Source: Sipunculus nudus
Taxonomy: Eukaryota > Annelida > Sipuncula > Golfingiida > Sipunculidae
Direction of reading: 5' to 3'
DNA: 64,000 bases
Assembly (NCBI GenBank): GCA_026874595.1
Contig: CM049309.1
Span: forward strand, 16,880,576 to 16,944,575
Shown here in pieces: positions 1 through 12,411 of this stretch (positions are counted from its first letter, which is position 1; the number at the start of each line of letters is the position of its first letter). The notes beneath the pieces are model-generated. The model was given only the letters and a program-made list of their open reading frames with translations. It was not told where the DNA came from and did no database searches. Made by a program: the position numbers and the translations under genes.

Positions 1-1300
1 TCGACCGCTACACCAGATAAAAACAGATCAGTCGGGCAGACAAATACAATATTTCTTTTATTATCGCCCTTTACTTCAGCAAGAAAATCTTTAAGAACGA
101 AAGATGTCAGATTCAAGGATTAGCTATATAAATAAAACTCTGAACAAGCTTTCCAACAATCTCACTCTTTATTTCTATGGTAAGATTTCTTTAGACAAAT
201 CCTAATTATGAAAAGTTTGTTAATTTGGTAAAGTACATATGATGGGTAAAATATGGTTAAATAATGGGTAAAGCTATAAAATTCATTAAATGTAATTTAT
301 CGCGTGATTTAGAAATAAGTGTCATGATAATTGAATGGGAAGGCTCAGGTAACTAAGTAATTTTTAAGTGGCCTGTGTTTTATTTTCATCTTCAGCACTA
401 CTGGTGTTGTCACATAGTCTGTGTATTGGTGTTTTTAGTTGTTCTTCCGTGTGAATATTTGGGAATGGCATAATCTTTTAATGTGAAGGAAAACCCGTGG
501 GAAAAATTCCACAATGCAATTTTAAGTTTGGGACTGCGTCTGCACAGATTCACACAGCTGACGTTTCCTACCTATATACGCTCCCTCAACACCAACAACA
601 CACACACCCATCTCATGACACATTTCTAAATGTGATAGGATTAAAATTTTGACAATAACTTGTGTTTTGGACCAGCAAAGACTATAACCGCGTTACCCTA
701 TGGGAACATTCACGAAGCAACAGTAGAAAATCAATATTTTCTTATTAATCATGTTCTCACGTGATTTCTGAAAAAGCTGCCCGATTAATGAAAGGTGAAC
801 AATAACAAACGGGTGCTCATATTTTGTATGGTGACGAATTTGGACTGGCATACGATAAGAGATCGTTAAACAAGAGGAGAGTTTTAATTTTCACTCATTA
901 ATAACCTTACAGAATGCTACGCCGAGGGGGGGGGGGGGGGGGGGGTTATCAGCGTAATTGATGGATTTGGAATTGCCGTTAAATGTACAAATAAAATAAG
1001 CATCAACGAGTTTAAAAATGTAGCCTGTTTTGAAACATTTGGAACGATAAATAAAATGCTAAACAAAAATTGAAAGAATCTCAGGGTCAGTAAGGAGGAA
1101 ATGATTATTAGCTCAAATAAAAAAACCAACAATAAAGTGACATTAAAGCTAACATTAGAGCCAGCTCTGATGCATGAAACAAAACCACCTAAACTTGACC
1201 TAAGAGAGGATTGAAACGTTATGACATGGACCCGTTTATGGACATCTTGCCGGAGAAGACCAAAACCAGATGGGTGGAAAGAAAACTCATTGCTAACCTG
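1..1300. other. AT-rich non-coding stretch with a poly-G run
   Basis: I see no exon or recognisable element here. The only notable feature is an uninterrupted G run of about 20 at 926-945. The ORF reading through the poly-G on the minus strand encodes a proline run and is an artefact of the homopolymer. Confidence 0.6.
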
Positions 1301-1304
1301 AACA

Positions 1305-2010
1305 TTGGGAAACGATGCACACAAATCAAGCGGCTATTCCATTCAACGACTAGCTGATACATATAGAACCAATCCAGCATTGTTTTCCCAATGTTATGTC
1401 ACAGTACATGGCCGTGCCGAGGACATCACCGGATATTCATTTATTAAGCAGGCCGGACCAAAATCGTCCCGGACGCAAGGCAGGTCGGCCGGCTTCAATG
1501 AGCAAGGCTTACAGTTAATTATTCATCCAGCCCACTGTACTGAGAAACACATTAGGCAGTATTGATTGTTCGCTGGCAGTACCCGCGTGGGCAAGGCTGG
1601 TCGGACCTATATGATGGTGTATTCAGCAGTATATGTTTGAAGGGAAAACAAGCTGGCATCAGTGTCTATGAGTAGGTCGCCATGAAAACCAAGGCAATCG
1701 GAATTCGGCAAGGCAGTAAGGCGCACTACCGGAGCACCTGAAATTAAGGTAAGACTGATATTGTCTTCGTCAAAATAGACGTCCACCATGTTGCTCGGCG
1801 TTTGGGATTTCTACAAGTGCCATCTACCTACTGTTGTTGGCGAGCCATGTTAGTGCATGCGGTGACTGGCTATCCCCGCAGTGCTGCGGCACGTTACATG
1901 AAGATGACGCAAGCCCTGTCCTTCTCTAGAGAGCAGGACATACAAAGTAGACAACATTCCATTTGGGTCTCATTTGTCCAGTTTTAAGATGAGAAGCCCC
2001 GTGGCTGCAT
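1305..2010. other. Less AT-rich island with short unassigned ORFs
   Basis: Base composition here is visibly more GC-rich than the flanks. An 86-codon plus-strand ORF spans 1305-1565 and a 60-codon minus-strand ORF spans 1607-1789. Neither shows a domain I recognise, and neither has an obvious splice partner. It could be a conserved non-coding element, an isolated exon or an old repeat. I assign no function. Confidence 0.25.
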
Positions 2011-3627
2011 TCTCCATACTACATCGGCGTCCATCGGGACAGACCAGATTCTCTGATTGTTTATAACTCGAGTGCCATGCCAAGCATAGCAATATATTAT
2101 TCGCCGATATTCCATCCATCTATATTGTCGATTAGAGCTCCCTAGTTTAACTCCAGCCTTTGTTGTTCCTGTCGTCTGCTTCAATCTGGTTTTCATGGCC
2201 GTCTCTGTATGTGACGTCAGGTGCCATCTTGACCTGGCTGCTGGCGGAGGTATGCATAAATGTACGCCTTTGATCTTGGAATCGAAAACTAAACACAAAC
2301 ACACATATTCATTTCTGTCAGATTTAATATTTAATTTTGACTCTGTGAGTATGCATGCAAGAGCTTTAATTACTAATCAGACTTCTACAGAAACCACACT
2401 GCATTCAGAAATCTTCAAAGACTTCTATAATTAAGGCCTACAAAGAACCTATTTTCTGTAATTTTTCGTACTCGAAACAAAACAATCACCTGAATCCCGT
2501 TTACGTGCACTGGATTGTTACTGCCCAGATACAACGTACAATTGGGTGTTTATATTCAGCCATGCTATATAATCTCGCCTTCATATAATGGTGCCCATTC
2601 AACCACCTTTTGAAAAAAATGATTTCTTTCTTCCTCTGTGTATATATATATTAATGTTTTAAGGGTAAATCTGAATATGAAAAGTTCTTATAACGACTAC
2701 GTGAAGGATGTATGGACTTGTATATCAACAATGTGTTTGTAAACACAGCTTTGTTGACAAACGGGAAAACAAGTAACCAAAGGTGGTAGATTGCATGTAT
2801 GCGTTGGTAGAAAGGTAACATGTTGCAAAACGCTATTTGTAAAGCTCTGGCTTATCTAACTTGCGCCAGATGTCCTTGTTGATTTTTTTTAATAATTTTG
2901 GCGGGCCCCCACATATTACAAACACGTTGATATAAACAATACAGACAGCCTGTGTGCGGTGATATCCACGTTTTCCGGCCTATTTTTATTAAAGCTCCAA
3001 GGGATTACCATTAGTTGGGATTTATACATTCCAAGTGGTTAGACGTGTTATGGATACTGTAACGCTTCAGTATGGAAGTAAACATGGTTTATATGCATCA
3101 GAAATAAATAAAAGGGGACTATTCTGTTAGCTGACATTTATTAAATGAAAACAATCACTTTGAACCTTTAATAAACATAACGCAGGAACGTTGGTCTCAC
3201 AGAGCGCAGGCTGTTGGTTTTTTTCCACGTATTTATAACATATGCGGAAAACGCCAAATTAATCCAAACAATAAAACAAGGACATCTGGCGGCTGTTCAG
3301 ACGAACCTAAGTTCTGCAAATGGCAATCTATTAGCTTCAGCACATTTGCAACCAAACAGCTCAAGTTCAAGTTCTTTTTTGTTTGTCCACATTGGCGCAT
3401 GTGCAATGTTTTCGGGGAGCCTATAGATGAACAAGGTCATCCATCCGTCACAAAGGCATTATATGAACCTTTCTTAACTGGAATCAACTACAATTCATTA
3501 ATATGTATAAATAATATACCGGAAATCACATAAAATCAACATATAATGCAAGTGAATAGCCTGTTTAAAATTCACAATCATAGTGATAACATGAATAATA
3601 GCTTAAACGCCAAATGTACGCCTGTAA
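2011..3627. other. Non-coding sequence, nothing recognised
   Basis: Short ORFs only. A perfect CRE octamer (TGACGTCA) is at 2212-2219. No other structured feature was seen. Confidence 0.5.
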
Positions 3628-3657
3628 GGCCAAAAAATTTAAAGGTATGGTTCTCAA
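3628..3657 (+). repeat. Isolated terminal-repeat fragment of the GGCC..GGTATGGTTCTCA element
   Basis: The sequence GGCCAAAAAA followed by AAAGGTATGGTTCTCA matches the ends of the elements at 4944-5228 and 60414-60750. No facing inverted copy is visible nearby, so this is a truncated or solo end. Confidence 0.5.
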
Positions 3658-4084
3658 ATTAAGATTGGTAACATATTTTTACATATAATCACTAATAAAT
3701 GTAAATATACTAAACCATACATGTGCCCCAACATCACAACTCGACAAAACAAAATATTAAAGGGGCAACGATATACAAAATATCAATAATAGGACATTAT
3801 GAGACGTCGCTGTAGACTTCTAACACCGTAACCCTTCTGGTATCCTTGATTCTTTGATGGACTTGGATTAACTCCTTCTTAAAATTCCTTTATCAAAAAT
3901 AAAAGCCAAAATAGAGGGATATGTACTTTTTATATATTCATAAAGCATTTTGATATACTGGCTTCCGTGGTCTAGGTGTATAGAGTAGCGCCATATCGGC
4001 CCTGTGACATAACGACCAGATTCCTGGTTGTCAAGTAGGCTTACCAGCCCAATTATCATTGCCTACTGAGTCGGGTTGTCAGTG

Positions 4085-4400
4085 TAGGGGCACAGGGCTC
4101 AAAGACGGGAGATCGTGGGTTCGATCTCGGTCAAGAAGGTGAGATTTTTCACGGTCGGACCCCACCCATGGTGGGTGCACTCCAGGCTTAGTGGGGAGAC
4201 TTTGCTTAAAAATCGTATTTCAATTAAAAAAACGAGTGCATCTTTCGGGGGTACCTTGGTGTTATGACCCAGCAATGGGATACACACATTTGGGACTCGA
4301 AGAAGTGGTACACCCGAGCCCAGTTGACACCTTGCAGGATTATCGCGTGTAATCCCCTGTCACTTGGTCAGAAACCGGAATGGAATTCTGCAGATGTACA
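4085..4400 (+). repeat. tRNA-derived SINE-like sequence
   Basis: A Pol III B-box-like core (GGGTTCGATCTC, about 4117-4128) sits in a tRNA-like context. It is followed by a non-tRNA body rich in GGG/CCC words. The A box is not convincing, so the head may be diverged. The minus-strand ORF over it (4099-4287) is not considered a gene. Confidence 0.5.
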
Positions 4401-4943
4401 TGGTATACAAGTACTTAGTTGAGCAAGCTTAAAACATGGAGGCGGTTACCTCCACCAACATAGCATTTTAATATTTGTTTTCATTCGAAATGAGTCGCCT
4501 TGTCTTATTTGGATTAGAATCGAACGTGGGGATTCAATCAGCGTGGGAACAGTCATATATAGTCCATCTGGCCTTAACAGCAAGTGATATTAAACATTCC
4601 TTCTAAGTCGTATTAGTAGGTGATCAGTAAATAGAATAGCGGGGACGATTAATCAGTTGTTAAGTGACGTGGACAGCCACGTTGACCATCATTAGTCGCA
4701 TGACTACATTATAGGCTGTATTGGCACATTGCCAATAATTAAGTTCAGGTAGACTGGACTCTATTCCCGGCCCTTCGATCCGGCGCTTAAATATGGCTGA
4801 CAAGAAGAAATCAATAAATGAAAATCTATTGCCAATCAAGGATTCAAATATGTATCTCCCCAAGACCTATATAAAGTTAAGAAGACCTCTTACCTGCAGT
4901 TTTAGTTTTCCATTTGTTTCATGAAGCTGACAGACACTCAAAA
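4401..4943. other. Non-coding sequence, nothing recognised
   Basis: Only short ORFs in AT-rich DNA; no repeat or signal identified. Confidence 0.5.
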
Positions 4944-5228
4944 GGCAAAAAAGGTATGGTTCCCAGGCACCGCCCGCGTCAATTCTAACCCCCGCATCAA
5001 AAATTTTTATTTTATTTTTCAATTGATAAAATAATACAATCTTGATAAGATTTCTTTTGTTATATAGTGCTTTTTACCTGTTTAGCTATAAAATTCTGTT
5101 AATTTACTGCTTTTCCCTGATCATATGACATTTTTATCGAAACATACAAAAAAAGGTCAAAAATAAAATATCGCCCGTTCGCACTGATTCCTGAAAAAAA
5201 GTGCCTGAGAACCAAACCTTTTCTGGCC
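4944..5228 (-). mobile_element. Non-autonomous inverted-repeat element (MITE-like), copy 1
   Basis: About 285 bp bounded by facing ends. The left end reads GGCAAAAAAGGTATGGTTCCCAGGCAC in two parts; the right end is its inverted counterpart, GTGCCTGAGAACC followed by AAACCTTTTCTGGCC. The interior is AT-rich and non-coding. Copy 2 at 60414-60750 shares both ends and internal words, in opposite orientation: the CCCGTTCGCACTGATTCCTG edge here pairs with the left edge there. I could not define a clean target-site duplication or assign a superfamily. Confidence 0.65.
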
Positions 5229-6052
5229 TATCTGAAATCTCATTTCAATGATGAATCTATAACAGCATCACTTGTGTCTAATGGTCACTCGGCAACATTA
5301 TAATGTCCTGCATGAAATCTATGAAAAGCCTAAACATTGGACCTCTTAACCACAGCTTCTATTTATCCCTTAATATTATTATAATCTATTCCCCTCGAGA
5401 CTTGCTATTTTCAAGGTTACAAAAACATGTGCTAAAGTAGAGACAGGGCAAAATCTGGGCCCCTCGAGGGTTTTAGTGTGTAACTGGCATTCCATCACAC
5501 GGTATATATTTCTAACAATACACAAAACAAAGTAGGAGCACTTTTCGTTCCCGGTTACAGTACAATGGTTATACAGAATATCATGTGATAAATTAATTTT
5601 AGTCTGTTGCTACAACTCGGCATTCTAAGGAATGAATGCCTCACCCATTTAGGGGTCTCTATTGTGATATGCTCCAAAAACCGTATTTGCATTCACTTAT
5701 TCGCGCCCGATTCCCACACCAAGTCTAAACGTTCTTCACTGGCGCTTTTCCGAATTGCCCTAGAATTTCCGTTAGTGATAGCGTGAGTTATGTTGTGAAC
5801 AAATACACACACACAAATACAACACATACACACGAACGGGGATGGACGAATAAAGCTATTTCATTATACATTATTCTTGAAACATGAAGGTAACAGTGTT
5901 TAATGGTTACCTTTAAAACAATGACGTAGAATTTCAACTCTAATACTACTAGCATGTATCACCCTGCATATCGTATCAAAAGTGAAGTAGCGTAATGCGT
6001 CCTGTTTGGTGAGATAATGTACCGTTACAGCTAGCCATAACCTCTCGGAGAC
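5229..6052. other. Non-coding sequence with a dispersed repeat end
   Basis: The words around 5780-5810 (GTGAGTTatGTTGTGAACAAATACACAC in pieces) recur near 27430-27450, pointing to a shared repeat family. Nothing else was recognised. Confidence 0.4.
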
Positions 6053-6335
6053 AACCTACTCGAAGCCTTAACCACTAGGCTACAGCCTATCTTAAGTCTT
6101 AACCACTAGGCCACATCCTACCCAAAACCTTAACCACTAGGCCACATCCTACCCAAACCCTTAACCACTAGGCTATATCCTACCGAAAGCCTTAACCATT
6201 AGGCCACATCCTACCCAAAGCCTGAACCACTAGGCTACATCATACACAATGCCTTAACCAATAAGCCATGTCTGATCCAAAGCCTTAACCACTAGGCTAC
6301 ATCTTACACAAAGCCTTCACCAGTATGCTATATCC
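6053..6335 (-). repeat. Minisatellite of a Pol III A-box-like motif, about 9 units of ~31 bp
   Basis: The plus-strand unit is close to CCTTAACCACTAGGCCACAT plus CCTACCCAAAG. Nine recognisable copies occur, diverged at a few positions each. On the minus strand the core reads TAGCCTAGTGGTTAAGG or TGGCCTAGTGGTTAAGG, which fits the tRNA A-box consensus TRGCNNAGYGG. No B box is visible, so the array is not a set of tRNA genes. Confidence 0.8.
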
Positions 6336-6864
6336 AAAACCACTGATCTACTTTCAACCCAATTATGTCGAAAAATATGTTGATTGGGCAACCATGGTTT
6401 GATCCATACCCACAATTAAAGGAAATGCCACGCATTTTCCTGAGTTGAGCTGATCAAAGCAAACACACGGATATGATTTGGCAAGGCCGTATAGATAATG
6501 TGTCTGAGTAGGGAATATCGACAGCTTAATCGACCAAGGTCAATGTCAGGGAATACCTTCAGGGTTTAGTTTTCCAAAATCCAGTTTTGTAATCTGTCAG
6601 CCAATTTAATGGTCACATACCTCAGGGCGACATCTTTCTAATACGCTGGTTTATGGTTTCGCTTTTATCTTTATTGTTTATCGATTAAAGATGAAGTAAT
6701 ATTATGATTTCAGAAATCGAAATAATTCAGAGTTATCACGTACTGTTAAGACATCAGAACGACTCACTGAGACTCAAGTTCTTAACCATCGCTCGGTTCC
6801 TTAAATATACCGACGTTAGTATTTCATTGTAAAAGTCAGGGCGCTGGACTTGTGACCATAAGGG
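6336..6864. other. Non-coding sequence, nothing recognised
   Basis: AT-rich with no convincing ORF, repeat or signal. Confidence 0.5.
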
Positions 6865-6957
6865 TTGGGGAACACTGCGCAGAATCGGACTCACAAGAGC
6901 ACGACTCTGCTGGTTAGGGTTTAAGGGCAATGAAATTCAAACTCTACAGTGCTTCTA
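6865..6957 (+). repeat. Dispersed repeat, copy shared with 53611-53729
   Basis: The words GCGCAGAATCGGACTCACAAG, CTGCTGGTTAGGG and CAAACTCT..GTGC..CTTCTA occur here in the same order as on the minus strand of 53611-53729. That marks two inverted copies of one interspersed element, family unknown. Confidence 0.65.
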
Positions 6958-7479
6958 TATTTACAAGCAGCGAAGGTATAAATCTAGTAAAGAGGGCAAT
7001 GTATTCCGTTGAAATACGTTTGATTATAATTGTTTTAGGGCAAATTACATAAACATGGGTGTTTAAGAGGTAAGGATTTCATGGAATAAATAATATTTTG
7101 TAAGCATGCGCATCAAAAAAGTAAACATAAGGTGTTTCCTTTATTTGTAACAAATTTTTATTTTAAAGTTTAACAGCTGAGACAATTAAGTAGTCCCGGC
7201 CGTTCCACAGTGCCTAACTGGAAGAGGTTCGTTTTAAGTATAAACGACTTCTGGCGGAAGGGTGAAGGTTGGGTTGCGTTCCTGTTTCGGCGCTGAGACC
7301 CCTAGTCAAAATCTTAACCACAAGGGTGCTCTCCCCTCCCAGGAGTGAATGAATACTGTCATGCATGGGCTTCAAACGAATGTTGAACGAACAACATTCT
7401 TGTGCATATCATGTTAAAGCTCAGTTGGGTTGTATATATAGGGGCTGAGAAAAGCTGCAAGAACGAAAAGGCTCGACAG
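6958..7479. other. Non-coding sequence, nothing recognised
   Basis: No supported gene or repeat. Confidence 0.45.
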
Positions 7480-7625
7480 AGCAGATAGGTCTGTCTATTT
7501 AGACCGCCTTTTAGTGAAACGAAAACATCCACACTGGTTAAAGCTGACCTGTCCTATATAAGATTACCTGTGAATTAAGACCACTTTAGGCCAGTCAAAC
7601 AGGTGTCTTATTATACAGGTTTCGT
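7480..7625 (-). repeat. Dispersed repeat, inverted copy of 54890-55040
   Basis: The reverse complement contains GACAGGTCAG, CCAGTGTGGATG and TTTTCGTTTCAC in the order seen on the plus strand near 54960-55000. Both copies also contain GTGGTC words and CAGGT words. An old interspersed repeat; family not assigned. Confidence 0.6.
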
Positions 7626-9365
7626 TTTACTTCCCTAACCGTATTTCGGGGCGCTTAACAAACCCTGATCTCGATAAAATTTCGTAACAACTTATCTAGG
7701 GTCGCGTATGGGGGTGTGGGGGGGGGGGGGGGCTTCCATTTAGCGTACGTGTTAACAAGCAGATGTCGCATGTATAGCATGCCGGAATAAAAAAGGTATA
7801 CATGTAATTCGCTAGTTAATGAGACATGATTTATCAGCCAAGGTTCATAATCATGCACGCGGTAAACTCTCTCTCTCTCTCCTCTGCTTGAATTACTGTA
7901 ACCATGACAATCAGGGGTTTCGCCAGAAAGGGGACACTCCTTTTTGACCGTCTGTTTATTTTAAGCTCCCCTGTGAGCTCCAGATGTAGGTCGCGATCGG
8001 GTGGTCCGTCCATCTGTCGTCAGTCAACAGCTTTCCAAACAATAACTATGCGGTTTCTCACAAAATTTTGTACACAGGCAAAAAGTGCCTAAAATAGCAA
8101 AAAAAAAAAAAATTGTGGCACCACCTACATTTTTGTGATTTTAAAATGTGCATCATCCTCATACATGTTTAAATTTTTTTTCCAGAGCCGTAAAACCGGT
8201 TTGCCTAAAGTATATGGTTTATAGTGTATTAAAAGTAAGCATATTCAACATACTCAAATATTCTTCCAAAAAGTCATAAAGATATCAGCAATCATTACTT
8301 CAGTGTCATTATCCGTACATAATATTCATGTTACTGTTATTCTGTTTCTTCTTATATAAAGACTAATTATAATGCTAATTATTGATGTCTCTTGAATAAA
8401 ATTTAAGAGTCTATATATATAAAATTAAGCTTTAATGTATAAGCCTATAGAGTTAACAGCACATGCACTGAAAACCCTGAGAAAGCATGAATAACATTTG
8501 ATTCAAATGTCACTTGATGAATAGCATGCCTGTTTGATGATTCCATTACAGAGCTCTGCGTGGTGAAATTATTAGTCCAGCATAAACATAGAGACCCAGT
8601 GGTCAGAAGTGGGCGTGTGGATATTAATACTTGTGTACGAGTAGGCGTGTATTTACATTATAAATGGATACACCTAACATGTTCTTTTTATTACGTACAT
8701 GCAAATGTGATTTGAAACAACTGTCATTAAAGGGACATAATGAGGAGCAATATTATTCCTATTCTTTCACACTATCAGTTTGGTTTTGCATTATACAAAA
8801 GTTTCCAAGTACAACAATTCCAGCACACAGTCTCATTTCCTCGCATACGACTGTTTAATACGTTGTTATAGCCCTGCTTGTTGGCAAACACAATCTGTTT
8901 ACCATAACAAGGCCGCGTGACCGGAGGTACGATTAAGGGGCAACACGCGGTGTTTCAGCCAGCGGGAACATGTATTACATTTTTTTTAGCCAAGTCAATA
9001 AGGGCACCTCCTGATTTGCACGTGTTATGGCTCCGCGCAGCACACGGCCCAACACATTGTGTTTAAGGTTGCACACCTGCGATCGCGCCCGGTTCACTGT
9101 TTTAAACACCCGTTATCAAGAGTAAGCAAACGGTTTCAAGGCAATATTTTGGCAGGTACAGATTTTTTTAAAGGGAAGAAGGTATTTTTCGTGTTAACTC
9201 AACATGCTTTACAGATGATTGGGTCCCTTTAAGTATATGTTCTGAGCCGCCCCCGGGTGTCTAGTATCTAATTAGGGGATCACAGTGCAGAGTTAAAAGT
9301 TCAGTCTCACTAGTTAAAGCACTTATTTGAACTATAATCTTATAATTTAAAGCGTAGTACACAGT
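7626..9365. other. Non-coding sequence with poly-G and poly-A runs
   Basis: A G run lies at about 7718-7732, a short (CT)n at 7867-7882 and an A run near 8099-8112. No coding exon was recognised. The short plus-strand ORF at 7904-8092 carries no family signature. Confidence 0.45.
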
Positions 9366-9830
9366 AAAGGAGTATACTCGAGTCCAGACACTTTTTGGGG
9401 GCTTGGACTCGAGGGTCCTGGACTCGGACGTCTACTCGGACTCGGATTTAAGGACTCGAGAAATCATGCCGTGTCCATCTCGACTCCAGTAGAAGGAAAA
9501 ACTGGGCTGTCACATACTATACAGGCATTTATATACCTATGTGAACTTCTCACAGAATATTACAAAAAAAAACTTCATATTCGACTCTTTAGCTCTGCTA
9601 AATGTGATTAAGCATTCAAGTAAAAAGCTTGTGTTAACTATCATAAAAATACTTATGATAATCTCACATTTCCATTTAATTGTTTTTATTAAGAAGATTT
9701 CACTCTCTTTCCCTCCCTCGGACTTGGACTAGGGTTGAGTGGTTGACTAGGGCTCTAAACTCCAGAACTTGAAATAGGACTCGGATGGTGTTGACTCCAC
9801 TAAGTCATTGGTAGTCTACCAGTCCTAAGT
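9366..9830 (+). repeat. GGACTC-rich interspersed repeat, copy 1
   Basis: The left part is packed with GGACTCG words (9400-9460). The middle AT-rich part shares ordered words with 41330-41440, including AAGTAAAA, ATAAAAATA, AATCTCA and AGATTT. The right part again carries GGACT words (9718-9800). The same organisation at 41090-41660 indicates two copies of one element. No protein is encoded. Confidence 0.65.
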
Positions 9831-10074
9831 GAACTTATTTTTATAATCATATATTTTGACATTTAATGCATTTCCGGAAAGGTAGGTGCAAAAGATACAG
9901 TTTAACCTCCGTACATTCTTCTGTGAATAGTTTTGCCGTAATACTTTCAAGTATCATAAACCTAAGACATAGCGATTTTTTACCACTATAATTGACAAAT
10001 TATATAAGCAGGTTGCACCTTTCAATAAATAAAAATTTCGCTTTCCTTAACAGATAATTTACAGTTAAAAAATT

Positions 10075-10123
<49 letters not shown>

Positions 10124-10991
10124 CATTTTCTTTCTTCATGTGCCTTTTACTTGCATATATCATAAATATATGATACAGTGAGTTTTGACCGCTGTAACTG
10201 ACGATGTATTTCAGCAGCATTGTACCAGGTTGAAATAATGTATACTCCGAGTGGTCTTATATGAATCTAAAACATTTTTTTTATCTAAGATATAGGGGTT
10301 ATGACAATAAGGATACCTGAACAGATAAATGCCAGTTGGCGTATATTTTAGAAAGAAGAAGAAATGATTAAAAAATATGATAATTTAAGCGCATTTCATC
10401 TTTTATAGTCCATAGTATCAAAGCTAGTATATCCGTGGGAATATAGATGGTAAACCTCCAGTTTTCATTTATTTTTTCTCCAAGAATAAAAGGACATAAT
10501 TTTTAAATATAAAACCACAAAAATAACAAAAATAACCGTTGCCTTTCCCTTTCATTTGTAGGCGTTTCCATTTTGGCCTTGAAATAGTATTGGGAAAATA
10601 AATGTCAAGCGTATGAAATGTAAAGGTTTCACCCCTAAAATAAACTACGGAATGAATATAATGCTCTCACAGATGTTAAACTTCCCACATTAGTGTCGAG
10701 GTAATTTTATGCTTGTGCACGTACGAGCTTTAGGAATGAATACAAATCGGGCGAAATACTGCGGGCAAAATTCAGTTATCACCTCTTTCGACAGGAAATT
10801 TATACGCAGAAGTAATTGATATAGTTCATTAAATTAATATTATAAATACATGATTTGAACAGTTGCATTTATAACGGCAAGAAAAAAAATATCTTTATTA
10901 CTTTATCATAGTAAAATATATATAGCTATACGTAAAGATGTCATAAGGAAGTTACTGATTATGTAACTAATATTGCTTATTTTAAATTAAA
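9831..10991. other. AT-rich non-coding sequence with (AT)n
   Basis: A perfect (AT)n tract occupies about 10078-10122. Nothing else was recognised. Confidence 0.5.
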
Positions 10992-11231
10992 CAGACACTT
11001 AATTCATGGTGTGAAATATACTGATTTTAGAGAATGGCAAAAGGAACTATACTTATATAGATGATATTTGTTAAATAAATAATACGGACACTTTAATCAT
11101 TGGGTAAATATTGATTTAGAGAATAGCATAATGAACTATGCTCATATAAATGATATTTGTTACATAAATGATACGGAAACTTAATTCATTGCGTGAAATA
11201 CTGATTTTAGAGAATGGCAAAATGAACTATA
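10992..11231 (+). repeat. Three-unit tandem repeat, ~95-bp unit
   Basis: The words ACTTAATTCAT, GTGAAATA..CTGATTTTAGAGAATGGC and TATATGATATTTGTTA recur three times with substitutions and small indels, ending near 11231 with a partial third unit. No coding potential. Confidence 0.75.
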
Positions 11232-12411
11232 TGTGGCCTATTCTGTCTGTTTATCCCTCTTTGTCGGTATCATTGGCCCGCCTTTCCTAATTCAATTATC
11301 GGTTTCAAGTGTCCGCCTCTCGCTTTTTTCAATTATCGGTTAGATTTGTCTGGCTCTGTTTCGGATCCCTCTCTCTCTCTCTCTCTCTTTCTGTTATGTG
11401 TGCTTGTGTGTGTGTTTTCCTCTCTCATTTTATATGCATATTTACCGTTATTTCCATCTCAATCTCCCTCTCTTTCTCTCTCTCAATCAATCAATCAGTC
11501 AATCAAAATACAATACATGCACTGATCACCTAAAGCTTTTAATTATTATTTTATATAAACTCCAGGGATGTACATCTGCTCTACCATATCATTAGCATCC
11601 ACCCAACATTCAATAAAATTTCACCCACTTATTATTTTGTGACAAATTTTGATCATTTGCTATCTTTCAAGGGTTGGGATTAGTACCCTCAGCTTCGTAA
11701 CAAGCACTTATTTTAAATGAGCACTATTCACATGACCTCAAAGGATAGATACGAGTGTCATGGAGGACTTTCCCTATGCTATAACGAGTTTGGTGGTATT
11801 TAATTGGCAATTAACGATATTTAATTCCTTTTAACTAAAGATAATCCCTTGAACATTTCATAATAATAGGCCAGAAACCACAGCGCATAAAAAACAGTTA
11901 GTTTTGCTTTTGTCCACGTGTTCATTACGTGTGTGCGAGTGCGTGGGGGGGGGGGATATAGTAAAATTATTCAACGGTTTTGCAAAGGTTTTCAAATGGC
12001 ATAATGCATCTATGGAGCCATTCAAATAATACAAAGACATTTAAGGTTACATGTTTGTCAACATTTGGGCATGTCATGTGTTTACTAACAGTTTATAGAT
12101 AAACAAGCTAATACATATGTTACATAAGTGTATAAGAATATAAGGTACCTTTAATATGTATTCAGATTCAGCCAAAATACTTAAAAAAAACTAAACGAAT
12201 ATAGCTGACTGTAATTGTGCACATACTGTTAAACATATCGCCGCTTGGTGCCATGTATACATATGTGCGTCTCTTGCGTCTTTTAACTTCTTATTTCCGT
12301 GCATTTATTTCGTCTCTGTTGTATTCTGTCTGTCCACGCTCTTTAAGGTTCACAGTATATTTCTCTGGTTCGCTCGCACGGTATCTAATCATCTATGTTC
12401 CTCAGCCCTAA
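11232..12411. other. Non-coding sequence with pyrimidine and poly-G tracts
   Basis: (CT)n lies near 11370-11388, a CAAT-like short repeat near 11484-11506 and a G run near 11945-11954. The ORFs here are low-complexity readings of those tracts. Confidence 0.45.

Noticed and set aside
4085-4400. Possible tRNA gene
   Set aside because: Only a B-box-like core is convincing; no full cloverleaf or clear A box, so a SINE is more likely. The same applies near 40423 and 40792.
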